Positions 9,606 through 21,690 of a stretch of 64,000 bases of DNA are shown here, piece after piece (position 1 is the stretch's first letter; every line of letters starts with the position of its first letter). A program made the translations under genes and the position numbers. Under the pieces are notes generated by a model, which saw only the letters and a program-made list of their open reading frames with translations, was not told where the DNA came from and ran no database searches. This DNA is from Inia geoffrensis (Eukaryota > Chordata > Mammalia > Artiodactyla > Iniidae), in contig CM070911.1 of the NCBI GenBank assembly GCA_036417435.1, positions 3,968,001-4,032,000 on the forward strand, read 5' to 3'.

Positions 9606-10799
9606 AGCCGGAAAGGCGGTGCCGTGACGTTGACAATAACGATCATCAAGGCTTTTTGTATCCTTTTGTCATGTTTCCCAAGACTTCCTGTAACACAGCT
9701 TTAAGAAAGGCTGGGTTCTCACCATCTTTTAGGATGATGGATAAATCTAAGCTATTTTTCCCTGTAAATGTGATTTTGTCTTGCTCCCAGGCAGGTGTGG
9801 CTTGGGGAAACATCTTCCATTTATGTCAGGTAGTGTGTGATCATTCAATGGGTATGCAGGGATGATGATGTCGGTGGTAAACTTCATGGAGACCCTTGTG
9901 TCTGATCTCCTATTCTCCATTTGGTATCTGGTTTCTTCTTTATATCTTAGGTGTTGGATTTAGGATTTCTGATGTGCACCTAAACAGTGATTAGGGTGCT
10001 CAGTACTACATTTGCCTCTCACTGTCTTCAAAATCTCAGACCCAGCATGACAGCTCACAGTGAGCTCTTGTTTTGAACATAGACCCTCCCCTGTCCATTA
10101 ACTCCTTCTCTGCCAAGCCTTCCCACCCCCTGGCGTGACAAATACCAGGAGTCTCTCCTGATTAAAGTGTGAATTCAAAAGCATGCACTGTAGTAAAATT
10201 AACATTGGTCATTCCTTGTCCTAGAAGATACAAAAGGTGCCAGAAGGCTAAGAAATTGGTTTTTAAAAATAAACAAACAAAAAAAAATGATTTCTGAAAG
10301 AAAAGACGTGTCAAGGCAATTTCTTGCAAGAGCAAACCCTTCATTAGAAATCAAGTTAGATCTAATTCTGAAGGAGTGGATAGATGTCTCCTGGTATTTT
10401 CTATTGTCATTTTGTATAGGACACATATAGATGAGAGTGATTGTTTCAATCCCACTTATATTAAAAGAGGACTAACCAAATGAGTAAAGTCAAATGTAAT
10501 TAGTTTTACCTAAATTGTAGGTTTTCAGAGCAATTAATAAAACTGAAAGTTGAAAGCTGCTTGTTAAGCAAATCAAAGATCAAGGAATATATTTTCTTTA
10601 TTGAATGTCATTCCTATGTAAAGCAACCTACACAAGTCATTTTCAAGTTTGAAATATAGCAAGTGAATAATTGGAATATTTAGCTGCAGCAGTAACCTAA
10701 GCACTGTAGGCATTGCCCTGATTCCTGACAACAGCATAAAATCTCCACTCCAAACTTCAGTTCTCATCCCTGAAGGAACAGGAGGCATAGCAGCAAAAT
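9606..10799. other. Unique non-coding stretch
   Basis: No interspersed repeat recognised. From about 10440 to 10620 the text is AT-rich and non-repetitive with paired TCF/LEF-like sites (ATCAAAG at 10572, ATCAAGG at 10579) and a TEAD-like CATTCC at 10609. Small frames here lack domains. Confidence 0.4.
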
Positions 10800-11020
10800 A
10801 CAATGATGCTGGAATTAGGAAAGACCCGGATTTGAGTCTAAACTTGGTTCTCCACTGGCTCTGGGAACAGAAACACTTCTGTTACCACAGAAGCCCCACA
10901 TTCTCCATCAGTAAAGCTGGTCTACTCAAGTAGTGTAGGGGGAATTCTTCAGATATCGTATGCAAAGTATTTAGCAAATTGCTTTTCACACGACTTAAGC
11001 CCAATAAATGCTATTTAATA
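10800..11020 (+). repeat. MIR, plus orientation
   Basis: GATTTGAGTCTAAACTTGGT, TTCTCCATCAGTAAAGCTGG and, near the end, AAGTATTTAGCAAATTGC and AATAAATGCTATTTAATA fit a diverged full-length MIR. Confidence 0.65.
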
Positions 11021-11159
11021 TGGTTCTTCTCATTTTACTCACTGCTGCAGCTTAAATATAACTTCCAAATTATGTGTAAAATAATTTTTTTGAGGCTACT
11101 ATGGTCTCATTATCTTTTCCAGAACTTATATGTCCATTGCACTGTGCCATGACTGTGGG

Positions 11160-11255
11160 TCTATCTTTACAATGAGCCCTGGGTATCAGGAAGGCAGGAA
11201 ACTATAAATTGCTTCCCTGGCTTGAGCCTTGGTTTCATCTGTAAAATGGACACTC
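11160..11255 (+). repeat. Possible MIR fragment
   Basis: GAGCCTTGGTTTCATCTGTA followed by AAATGG at 11224-11249 resembles the MIR core motif. Only this core is convincing. Confidence 0.4.
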
Positions 11256-11654
11256 CCTTCAGCCTTTTCTAATGAGAATAGGAAGCTCTTTGGAAAAGAG
11301 GTCCTTATAGCAAAGCCTTTCTGTGCACAAGAGCTATGTCCTTTGGTGCCCTTAAAACAGTTTTGTGAAAATATTTCTCCCTCTGAAAATTCACACAAGT
11401 TAGAACCCCAAGATGACTTTTCAGGGAGGCCTCATTATAGAACCACAAGCCCAGGGGATGCTACAAATTCCAAGGAAGCAGCCACAACTCCATTCCCATG
11501 TGCATCATTCTATCAACCATCCAAGCAGTTGGCATTTGTTCTACTTGAGTTGATCTCACACTCTGAAAAAAAAAAAAAAAGCCACATGTGATACGGTGAT
11601 TTATAAATTATATTTATATATATCTATAAATCATATTTATAAATGTGTATTTTG

Positions 11655-12385
11655 GTCTTTGTCTCTGTTTCTGGCACAGAGCTCCTAAATCCCTTGTGAT
11701 TTCCTGAGTAAAGAAAGTGATTTTTGGAAAGCACCTAGGGATGGGGGCTGATTGCCTAGAGAACCAACCACATGATTAAAAGGTTCTGACTTTTAGTGCC
11801 ATCCTCTTGACCACTGGAAAGGGGAGAGGAGTCGGAGGTTGGATCAATGACCAATGATTAAATTAAATCAGCATGGCCAATGATTTAATCAATCATGCCT
11901 ATGTAATGAAGTCTCCATAAAGACCCCAAAGGAGGGGGTTTGGAGAGCTTCTGGGTTAATGAATGAGGGGAGATCTAGGGAGAGCTCAGAGAGCATGGGA
12001 GCTCCACACTCTTTCCCCATACCTGGCCCTATGCATCTTTTCCATCTTGCTCTTCCTGAGTTATATCCTTTGATAATAAATGGGTAATCAATAAGGGAAA
12101 TGTTTCTCTGAGTTCTGTGAGCAATTAATGGAACCCAAGGAGGGAGTTGTTGGAACCTCCCATCGAAAGTCAGTTGGTCAGAAGTGCAGGTGACAATTTG
12201 GACTTGCAACTGGCAGCTAATGTGGAGGGGTAGAGGAAGCTGACTTGTAGGAAGGAGCCCTTAATGTGTGGGATTTGATATCATCTCCAGGTCAGTAGTG
12301 TCAGAATTGAGTTGAATTATAGGACACCCAGTTAGTGTCCAAGAATTGCTTGGTAGTGTGGAAACACCCTCCACACACTGGGATT
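11655..12385 (+). mobile_element. Solo LTR of an ancient mammalian endogenous retrovirus
   Basis: About 730 bases closely follow a widespread old mammalian LTR text: GGCACAGAGCTCCTAAATCC near the start, CCATAAAGACCCCAAAGGAG at 11917-11936, GGAGAGCTTCTGGGTTAATG at 11942-11961, TTTCTCTGAGTTCTGTGAGC and GGACACCCAGTTAGTGTCCA toward the end. It holds an AATAAA at 12075-12080 that could have served as polyadenylation signal, and CCAAT-like sites near 11850-11880. No gag, pol or env remnant flanks it, so it is a recombined or fragmentary LTR. I cannot name the family with certainty. Confidence 0.72.
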
Positions 12386-15049
12386 GGTGACTAGAATCCT
12401 TAGCATGTATCGTTATGCCCATTAAGCAGATAAAGACACTGAGACAAGGGAAAACAGAGCCTGTCACATCAAGAGCGTGGGATAAAGCGTAAAGCTTGCT
12501 GTCTCATCATTTCTGCAACAATTGCTATAGCGACCTCTTACTTTAGCATTTCTTTAGTATCATTCCTGCTTTTAGGCTTTTGTTGTTGTTGTTTGGTTGG
12601 TTGGTTGTTTTTTGAACAGGTGGCAGAAAAATTGCAAGAAAGGTAAGGACCTAATTTGTATGTCTGGTTTTCTGAAGTTCCAAGGGGGTCCCCAGGAGTC
12701 CACTGATGCATTGAACCAGGTATCAAATGTTGGGTGGTCCTTCGCTGAGAAACTGAGAGTTTGTTGGAAGAAAGAACAAAAGAGGTGCTGGAACCGACTT
12801 TCCAAAAAGGGTATTGAAAAACTTAGCTCTCCAGAAAGGAGCAAAGATTTTCCCTGGAATCTTCCCAAAGAGAAAATGTAGCACATTTTATTTGGAATGT
12901 AAACAAACATACATTCATAAAACATTTGCCTTACTTCCAAATTAGATATGGTACCAGGTAGTGGGGTAAACGGGAAGTGTGTGGATTTGGGCAGGTGGAG
13001 TCGTCTAAATCGTGAGTCCTCCAATGAATGGCCTTATGCTTCAGGTATGCTCCCTTCTGTGGGTCCACCTGATAAATGAGGGTGGTGACCTCTTCACAGG
13101 GTCTCTGGGAGAACCAAATGAGATACAGTACATCACCTACTCTGTTGAGCTTAGCATCCTGAGTCCAGCATCACATTAAGTGATGTTCAAATCCATTAAT
13201 ACATCACTATTTTCCATCATATCTAAGTAAGGTTTTATTTTTGGAAACAAACAAAAATGGTACACAAACCTTAATATGAAACCCCCTCCCCATATAAGCA
13301 TACAGACCTTAATATAAACCTAAAGAAAAAGATATCGAATAGCAAACAGAACAACATATAGATGAATTAAGAGACCAGAAATCAGGACCATATGGATGAG
13401 AATTTGCTTAAAATACACATGGGGCTCGGGGAAAAGAGAAAGAGAAGATTGTTGGCAAAAAAAAAAAAAAAAAAAAAAAAGTGTGCTTTGGGGTGATGCC
13501 AAATTTGAAAATGTATGAATAAATAATTTAAGCTTAGGAGAAATATAGAAAGATTTCTCTCATCATCCTGGATAAATGAGAGAGGAGAAATGTAGCATGT
13601 AGATCAGTAAAAATCACAGTGAACACTCAGGTGTTTCAGCAGGGCCTAGTCAAGGAGCACTGACGTTTTGTGATGGTTCGCTTGCATTAGAAACAAGACC
13701 CTTACATTGCTGTTTAGTGCACAACACTCCACTGAATGCTTGCACGACGGAGGCACCTTGTCCTTTAGTTTCAGCTTAAGCTTCACCAGGAGTCAAGTAA
13801 GGAGCGTGCATGGCATGTAGGACATATCATACCTGTGGGATAAGAGCCTGCATCCATCTGTTCTGCAAAAAACTTGGACTTGGAGATCCTTCTAGAATGT
13901 GGGCTCATGGTCACATTCTTTTTGTTCAGTCCACTGTCTCGCTTTTCATTTTCATATACTCTGCTGTTATGCCTGAATATAGGAATGGGCCTTACTTTCA
14001 TTTGTTTTAACCAGGACAATGGCTTTGTTTAAATAAATGTAATTCTCCCAAATATTTTGGTCCTGGGTCAGTAATCTATTTCAAATAAAATGTGTACTGG
14101 AAGATATCATTTTGTGTTAAATATGAACGGACTTTCAGATTAGAATTCATTTTCATCCATTCTTTGGCAGTGTGTTGTCAATGATAAGCACCATTTTTGG
14201 TTGAAAGAAGTCAATTATATTCTCACTCTCCAGGGAGAGCTAATTCTTCATTTCATCAACCGTACTGTCCTCAGAGCACTGATCTGAGATTTCCAAGTCT
14301 GAACTCCCATTTCTGAAATCAGAGGAAGTCTGCCTCTGTGCCTAGCACTCTGGTCCTGCTCCAGCTTCCGTAATTCTCAAGTAATAGCTCTGCACTGAGA
14401 ACCTAGTTTATAGCCTGGCACACACCATGGCAGGTCTCAGTTTACAAACATGTGGGATGTGACTCGGCTCAGCACATAGCCCATGGCTGCTCACTGGCAT
14501 CAAGCCAAACAGAAAGTTCAATAAAAGTGAAAGCTAAGGAATTGATATTCAGCATGCTCCCCTACCTTTGCTTTTCTTATGCACCATTCTGTAAGGCACA
14601 TGGCCTGTCTCCTTGAGAAAAGTAATTTGCTTTTATCAGTGCAAGTTGTAATGCTTCTTCCAGAGAGCTCTATTTCCAAAAGATTCTAATGACTCACCAG
14701 TCTTTGGTGAATAAACTCTGTGACCTGGTGGTTTGGGCCTTCACAATCTGTGGTTAAGTGTTCTCTGCATTCCTTTTATGATTCAGCCAAATTGATGGAG
14801 TCCATACACTCCACGTACTCTGTGCTTTTCCAACCCTGCATCTTTGTTTTTCTTTTTTTCTCACACAGAATGTTCTCTTTCTTCCTCTTTGTCTTTACCC
14901 CTCCTGAGCCACCCAGTTCTTGAAGTGCTGAATAGTCAAATCGAGAAGACTCTTTCTTCATCGGCACCCCTGGATCAGCTAATAGGCATGTAGTGAGATG
15001 CTGAAGCCAGGAAGTCCTCCTGGCTGTGGATCCCAGATCCCCCAATTTT
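12386..15049. other. Unique non-coding stretch
   Basis: About 2.7 kb without a recognised repeat except simple tracts: a TTG/GGTT run near 12580-12610 and a 24-base A-run at about 13457-13480. Small frames (for example 12572-13024 minus, 150 codons; 14776-15102 minus, 108 codons) are low in domain character and probably chance. 13070-13170 may hold a very degraded MIR. Confidence 0.4.
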
Positions 15050-15200
15050 ATTGATAACTTTGGGTGAATTATTTTCTCTCCCTGATCCTCAGTTTTCTTC
15101 ACCTGTAAAATGGGAAGAGTGATGCTTATTTCTGAGAGTTACTGGAGGTGAGGTTAAATAAGATACCACTAAAATGTCTACATACACTCAGTGCTACTCT
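15050..15200 (+). repeat. MIR, plus orientation
   Basis: CTGATCCTCAGTTTTCTTCA followed by CCTGTAAAATGGGAAGAGTG, then GAGGTTAAATAAGATACC, are the MIR core and downstream segment. Confidence 0.75.
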
Positions 15201-15540
15201 AACTCTTTCCCTCCCATCTATATTGACTTATTTTTGTATTTTTTAACTCAACTCAATAAGTAGGTCCTTGTGATCCAAGACTCTACCCTTCTTTTATACC
15301 ACAGTGATTTTAAAATGATTCTTTAAAAGGCAATGTAAGTGTAATACATATGCCATTATTAGCGTTGTTTTTAAGTGGCTTTAGGGCATTTAAAATAATG
15401 CCTATATGATCAGAACAGTTCAACATTTTGCCTTTTAAAAAAAATCTACAAAACACAATTTTAGTTTATTTATTGATTTTTCAACTGCTCAGAAGTGTCC
15501 TTGTGCCATTATCTACACGTGTTAAAATTTTGTTTTTCAG

Positions 15541-15753
15541 GGCTTCCCTGGTGGCGCAGTGGTTGAGAGTCCACCTGCCAATGCAGGGGACACGGGTTCA
15601 TGCCCCAGTCTAGGAAGATCCCACATGCCACGAAGCCGCTGAGCCTGTGCATCTGGATCCTGTGCTCCACAACGGGAGAGGCCACAACAGTGAGAGGCCC
15701 ATGTACCACAAAAAACAAACAAACAAAAAACCCCAAAAAACAAAAAAAAAACA
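15541..15753 (+). mobile_element. CHR-type SINE with internal deletion
   Basis: Plus-strand SINE starting GGCTTCCCTGGTGGCGCAGT, with a B-box-like GGTTCATGCCC, then GAGAGGCCACAACAGTGAGA and an impure A/C-rich tail. A 12-bp perfect target duplication TTTGTTTTTCAG lies at 15529-15540 and 15754-15765. Relative to the other copies it lacks about 23-25 bases of the middle (the GGCTGGGCCCGTGAGCCATG block present at about 36301), joining directly into CCGCTGAGCCTG. Confidence 0.94.
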
Positions 15754-15799
15754 TTTGTTTTTCAGATGTTATAGAAAAAGTGTTTCCATATGAGAAGGA

Positions 15800-16190
15800 T
15801 GTATTAGTCTTCTAGAGCTGTCATAACGAAACACCAGAGACTGGGGATCTTAAACAACAGAAATTTATTTTCTCAGAGTTCTGGAGGCTGGAAGTCCAAG
15901 ATCAAGGTCAAGCAGGGCGGAATTCTGCCTTTCAGACGGCTGCCGTCTGGCCGTGTGCTTGCATGGCCTTCTTCCTGTGCAGGTGTAGAGAGAGAGAGAC
16001 AGAGCGAGCCCTCAGGTGTCTCCTCTTATAAGGGCACTAATCCCATTGGATCAGGGCCCCACCCTATGACCACATTTAATCTTCATTACTTTCTTAGAGG
16101 CCCCATCTCCAAGTACAGGAAACCAGAGGTTGGGCTTTGACATCTGAATGGAGTGGGATACAGAATCATTCTGTTGGTAGCAAAGGGTAA
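15800..16190 (-). mobile_element. MLT1 (MaLR) solo LTR, minus orientation
   Basis: Begins GTATTAGTCTTCTAGAGCTG (reverse complement of the MLT1 3' end), then CTTAAACAACAGAAATTTAT, GTTCTGGAGGCTGGAAGTCC, TTATAAGGGCACTAATCCCA and ends at GGGCTTTGACATCTGAATGG. About 390 bp, close to the usual MLT1 LTR length. It starts only about 35 bases after the SINE at 15541-15753. The same family occurs in opposite orientation at 59880-60115. Confidence 0.82.
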
Positions 16191-18402
16191 TGGTTATTAT
16201 CTGAAAATAGCCTCACAGACCCCAAATGTGGGTGGGGCTTCAAGCAACCCCTTCACCACTTCTTGGGTTGATGCATAAAAGGAGCACCCACAGGATCTCA
16301 GTCTCCATTCAGTACTCTTTCCAAGCTTCCGTCTTTTTTGTTTGTTTGTTAAAGTAAAGCCCTCAAACTGTGGTTTTCACCATGACTCTCGATGCAAAAA
16401 TTTCTCCAAAACTAAGGAAGATGTTTAAGTAGAGCTGATGTCGATGTGTTGAGTGTAAAACTGCTTATGTGCCCATATCTCCAGAGTCAGCAGAATGACT
16501 GTACTTTGTATGACTTGTTCATATTTAATTAAAAAAAGATGAACTCATAGGCCCTGAAAATAAACCTATAAGCAACTGAAAAGAAAATAATTGAGTCATG
16601 ACAAAGCAGTGCAAATTTTTACTCCAAAGCTAAATATTCTTTATTTCACCTCCTTATGTCTCTCTTTCTGTATCTATATCTAAACACATGCACATCTCCA
16701 GGATCCATGGAAATATGTCAAAATAAGTATACAATCTTTTTACTTGATTCACAACACGTACACAAACCCAACCAACGATTGTGATTCAGCTCTAGAGCAC
16801 TGGATTCCACAGAAATAAGCATGGAGGTAGAAATTGTATCAGCACTGCTGTGTGATAACATTCTAGTTCTGCAGCGCTGCTTTCCACACACCCCTCCCCC
16901 GCCCACCCTCAGCCCCCACTGTCTACAGTCTTTTATCTTTAATATTTCCACATATTTTACACTAGTGGATCTTGATGAATTTAAGCTTGGGCATTGCACG
17001 GATTCCAGATTTCAAATGAATAACTCTTTCATTTAGTTAATAGCTGCAGCAGAGCCATAAAAATGTAATAGTTTATGACTTTCAGGATATAACCTGCAAC
17101 CACAGACAATATAAATTATACTACATTGTACTTTATAGCCGTATGAACTATAGCCAGGATCTCACCACTGGTGTGAAGTCTGGGGAGTAGGGAGTAGGTG
17201 GGGGAAATGAACTGTTTATTTTTTTTACTTATTGGCTAAAAAAAGCCTTCCTCCTATGCCCCAGTGAGCCATAATTCTTAATGGAGGCATCGGCACCACT
17301 CTGCTGAAGGCAATTGTGACCACAAAAGAAAGCTATTCATAAAGAATGGAGGCGGGTATTTTCATTCCATCCTCAACTTACATGGCTACTTCCAGCACAA
17401 ATGGAAAAGCAAACTCTATTTCTGCTATAGGCATCGATAATTATTTTCAAGGAGACCTGTGTCATTAGAAATGTGAGGTATGGGAGAATGTATAGAAACG
17501 CTCTGTGTCTAGACTTGCCAGGGCCTTTGTTTTGTTCTCTTATCTGTTAAGAGGAGCCTGGGCGATGGTATCTTTCCCTCAGTTGTTCCTGTGGCTTCTA
17601 AATCCTGCTTCGTGTCTGGACTTAAGGTTAGGCCTCTGAACCGAGAGCTGAGGATGGACCCTGATTCTGTAAATGGACCGTCTAAATAAAAAATGAAGAT
17701 AATAGAGCTTCAGAAATTGTTAAGGGCCAGAGGGAGAGAGTGAAGCGGCCCAGCTTTTGAAATGACAGAAGGCCACTCACTTCTTCCCTGCACCTGCTGC
17801 CTGAGAAGTGCTCTGTTTTTGAAGAGGCCTGTGGTCCGATCTGCATATCAAATAGCTGATTTGTAGATGAGGTCATTCCTTTTGCAGTCTGTCTGTTTGC
17901 TGGGCTGAGGATGGGCTGTTGCCTAGCAGTGGACCATGGGGTCCCTGCAGCCCCGTGAGTCAGCAGCGCCCCCCCCCACCCCGCCCCACCGCCTTGTCCA
18001 TTCTGAACTCAAATCCAGGGTGGCCTTTCATGAAAAAGTCTCTGAAATATCTAAGGGAATGATAAGTTCAAAGCATGGGTGACATATGACCATCAAAGCT
18101 TTTCCTTAATGGCCTTTGTTCATCGGCTTAGGTATTGTTTAAGGAAAAGAGTCATCTTGTTAAATTCTGTTTCCTGCTCACTATCACAGGGATGGGTAAC
18201 ACTTCAGCACAGAAGCATGGCACCCCGCTTTGGCCGTGCTTAGGAATAGCTTATTGCTTGATCACATGGTGAAAAGAGAAATTAAAATACGCCGCCCTCT
18301 CTGTGGAAATAGGTAAATATGGTAGAACCTGTTGTAGATAATCGATTTCAACTTCCAGGGAAGTTTCCTTGTTCTAGAATTCTGTTAATCTGCTGGCTCT
18401 CA
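16191..18402. other. Unique non-coding stretch
   Basis: About 2.2 kb without a recognised interspersed repeat. A poly-C tract with quadruplex potential lies at 17969-17993. AT-rich non-repetitive text at 17020-17110 includes GCCATAAAA and TTTATGAC sites resembling caudal/posterior-HOX sites. No supported gene. Confidence 0.4.
17969..17993 (-). other. Potential G-quadruplex on the minus strand
   Basis: C-runs of 9, 4 and 4 bases separated by single A and G bases; on the minus strand these are GGGG-C-GGGG-T-G9, enough for four G-tracts with very short loops. Confidence 0.55.
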
Positions 18403-18493
18403 TTGTGTGTGTGTGCGTATGTGTATGTGTGTGTATGTGCGCACACATACACACTTGCTTATTTATGTACACACACACACACACACACACACA
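18403..18493. repeat. Compound (TG)n/(CA)n microsatellite
   Basis: Interrupted TG/TATG repeat up to 18440, a TGTGCGCACA palindrome centre at about 18437-18446, then CA repeats to about 18454 and a purer AC run at 18469-18493. The strand bias switches at the centre, so the block is a loose inverted repeat of alternating purine-pyrimidine DNA. Confidence 0.88.
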
Positions 18494-19344
18494 TTTTAAC
18501 TGCAGGCTCTTTCTAATAGAAGTCTGCAAAAGAATAAAATCATGAATAAAAGTCAGCCAAGGCCTTTGTGACTGAGTCTTTGTATGCTTTTCAAAAGAGA
18601 ACAGTCATTTTACCTGGCCTAACTCTTTAAACTGTATTTTTCCATGGCTTCGTGGCTTTGATTAGTAGAAAATTGTTCCGCAGCAGAATTCCCTCCTAAA
18701 AATTAGGAATTGGAACCAGGAACAAAATTTAATTTAAATACACTTAAGATGAAGCTCATGTGTTTGAGGTGCGTATCTTATTACAGATCCTTTCCTGGGA
18801 TAAATTTCCTTTGTTATGGTTCTCTGGTTCATTATAGCTTTTCAGTCTCCAACTGCTGCTTCTGGCTGAAGGAATGGTTTTTCAGATTAGAAATATCCTA
18901 TAAGGTTAAAAAAACTAGTCAACATAACCGTGAACAACTATAAGGACAATGGAAAGAGGAAAAAAAAAGCTGGGGTTCCTGGGTCAGCTGGTGAAATATA
19001 AAATGTATGACTGGACCATAAGGCATCACTCCCTGAATTATCTTAGTTACCTTCCTTGGACAAGGAAAATCAAACAACATATAGAACACGAACACTGACA
19101 AATTATTTCAGTGAAGTGTGGTCAATAAGGGATGCTTCTCTGATTGTGGGAAGGCCATTTAGGGGTAAGTAGCCAGAAGTAAACTTGTTAGCAATGAAAA
19201 CAACTAAATACTGCTTTTTGTGCTTTTTTAAGATAGGCAATTCTATTGAATAATATTGAGATGTAATTTTTTTTAATGTCTTGCAAAGCTGACAAAAAAG
19301 TATCAAAATAATAACCTACATTTGCAGAAGAGTTTGAAGCTCAT
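18494..19344. other. Unique non-coding stretch
   Basis: AT-rich text with no recognised repeat. Frames at 18710-18943 plus and 18919-19101 or 19103-19306 minus have no domain and are probably chance. Confidence 0.45.
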
Positions 19345-19495
19345 AATCATTTTCAAATACTTCACTTCAATGGAGCTGCCCCTTGTTCACATGCAGAAAC
19401 TAAGGCTCCAGAAGCTGTGATTAACTCAAGGTCATTTAGCAAACATAGAACTAGGAAAAATATTTGGTCTTATCACTCTTGGATTGATGCTCTAC
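19345..19495 (-). repeat. MIR-like fragment, minus orientation
   Basis: CACATGCAGAAACTAAGGCT, then TGATTAACTCAAGGTCATTT and AGCAAACATAGAACTAGGA, follow the reverse-complement MIR core. Confidence 0.6.
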
Positions 19496-19582
19496 AATGC
19501 CATGCCCCAACAGGTAACTCTGAAAAGGTATCTACTGAGCACTGCAGGCTGAGTACATAAAGAAATACTATTATACGGTAAT

Positions 19583-19583
<1 letters not shown>

Positions 19584-19650
<67 letters not shown>

Positions 19651-19657
19651 TATATAT
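19584..19657. repeat. (AT)n microsatellite
   Basis: A long TA dinucleotide run, uninterrupted to 19643 and imperfect to 19657. Likely polymorphic and cruciform-prone. Confidence 0.96.
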
Positions 19658-19878
19658 GAATGTATAGTTAGAAAGCAAATCATATTTTTTTCAAAGTGGC
19701 ATTTTTTTAATAAAAATATACACAAAAATGCAGTAGTATTGGATTTCTTAAATCCAGTTCTGGAATTCTGGAAATACGATCTGGTCCTATATGTCGTGGA
19801 AGTCTGCAGACATCAATTTCTTCAATAAGACTGGGGAGTAAAGAGTTATCTAATCCTAACCATTGTTAACTAAAGATG

Positions 19879-19879
<1 letters not shown>

Positions 19880-19914
<35 letters not shown>

Positions 19915-20104
19915 GGTACGCGGGCCTCTCACTGTTGTGGCCTCTCCCGTTGCGGAGCACAGGATCCGGACGCGCAGGCTCAGCTGCCAAGGCTCACGGG
20001 CCCAGCCGCTCTGCAGCATGTGGGATCTTCCTGGACAGGGGCACAAACCCATGTCCCCTACATCGGCAGGCAGACTCTCAACCACTGCGCCACCAGGGAA
20101 GGCC
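19880..20104 (-). mobile_element. CHR-type tRNA-derived SINE
   Basis: Minus-strand SINE with a 33-base pure T-run (A-tail), GCGGTACGCGGGCCTCTCAC, and a head ending CCACCAGGGAAGGCC. Target duplication CTAAAGATGC at 19870-19879 and 20105-20114 is perfect over 10 bp. The long pure tail suggests a fairly young copy. Frames through it in three readings are SINE shadows. Confidence 0.94.
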
Positions 20105-21569
20105 CTAAAGATGCATTCTTGTACATGCAACACTGTGTAATAAAAACTTAATAAGACAAGGTACCCGAAAAGCCCAGGAGGAGTCGAATTTACATCTAGA
20201 TATAGCCTGATCTTTGGCCTTTTTTACAGACCAAAAGCCTTTTGAAACTGAAGCTCTTGGCCACAGATTAATGAACCGCAGGTGGGCCATGGGCCCCGGG
20301 ATGATGCTCAGAGAATGTATTCAATTCATACAGCAGTGAAGAGGTTAAGTTCAGTCATCTCCTAGGGAACCAGCCGTGACAGCTCACCATAGAGTGCTGG
20401 GGTGATGACAGATCTGCTGTTTAATAAAGTAAATGTTGACTGCTATGGATGATTTTTCAAGTCCATTTTTTGTTACTGTATTCAAGTCAATGCCAACTAG
20501 CATGTTACAAACACAGAGCTATTCTTCATGATGGAGAAAACTGGAGATTTAAAGACAACATTAACAACAGCAATATTTGTAAAAATGCTCTGACAGTGTA
20601 TATTTTTACAGTGGCTTATTTTAAATATTTTTGATGTGCAATTACAAGGAAAATAACATAAGGCGTTCCCACCTTGTGAAACCATTTATGAAGCTGCATC
20701 ATCTTTTTCTTCGCTAATGAGGGCAGGTTAATTTCTGCAAATTACGTGTAACTCAATTTTAAGCTATTGGATATTTTGTGCTATATTTGCCAGTTTTTTT
20801 AAAACCTGGAAACTTGATTTTGAAAATAAAGCAGGATTGCATACATGTCCCACTCACAGACACACACACAGAAGACTCATTCAAAGTTCCTCACGCCTTT
20901 CCCCCTCTCTTTCAAAAACAGCTTTTCTGTGTGTTGTGTTGACAAGAGGTAATAGGAAAACAAGTGTAGCTGAGCTTAATGAGCAACTCACCTGCACTCT
21001 GAGATGTAGGGAGGGGAAAATACATCCACTCCAGGGCTGTTCACGTGGGAGAGGGAACATTTCTTATTTATCCTGCTGTGTAATACAGAAACAGTCTCCT
21101 TGTCCATAAACTCACAGCCCTCAACGTGACAGCTATTTTGCATCCTTCTGCCCCAACACTGACTTTGCCCAGGATGCAGTTTTGCTTCTCCACCCAAGAC
21201 ACCTCCGTTACCCAGCTTGACATGGCTTCTGTTTGCTTCTTGGCTATCCGATTACTGTCCCCCAATACACTGGATGATAATTTAAATACACACATACACA
21301 CAAAGATAATGGCTTCATTGATAAATTGCAGAGCATATGCAGGTGTGGATATAAAATTCAGGGACTACGGCACCATAAAGGAGGCCACCATTTCACAACA
21401 GCAGAGGCAGGACTCTGGTCTGTAGCAGCCACTGGGAGGACAATCCTGTGCGGAGCTTTCGAAACACGTGGCCAGTGCTTGGGTATGCACCAGGAGCCCA
21501 GGAGGCTGCTGTCTCACAAAAGAGCTTTGTTAAACCAACTCTTTAATTCTGAGAGGAGTGCCTAATTTA

Positions 21570-21690
21570 CACCCTGCTGCAGGCTGGCTATTTTGCATCT
21601 GCTATTTTTACAACATTTCTGAGGTATCCCTTTGTTATTGTAGTTACCAATAGAAAATCAAAGGCTGGCTTTTCCCCCTCCCCCTAGTAA
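21570..21690. promoter_or_regulatory. Candidate regulatory block (MEF2- and SOX-like sites)
   Basis: Non-repetitive block with CTATTTTTA (21602-21610), close to the MEF2 consensus, CTTTGTT (21630-21636), a SOX core on the minus strand, and an octamer-like TTTTGCAT at about 21591. Motif density only; function is inferred. Confidence 0.25.

Noticed and set aside
13440..13500. Processed pseudogene tail at the 24-base A-run
   Set aside because: No gene-like body or target duplication could be recognised upstream or around it.
19863..20151. Several overlapping 60-90 codon frames
   Set aside because: All read through one CHR SINE; the same peptide-like text recurs at every SINE in the window.
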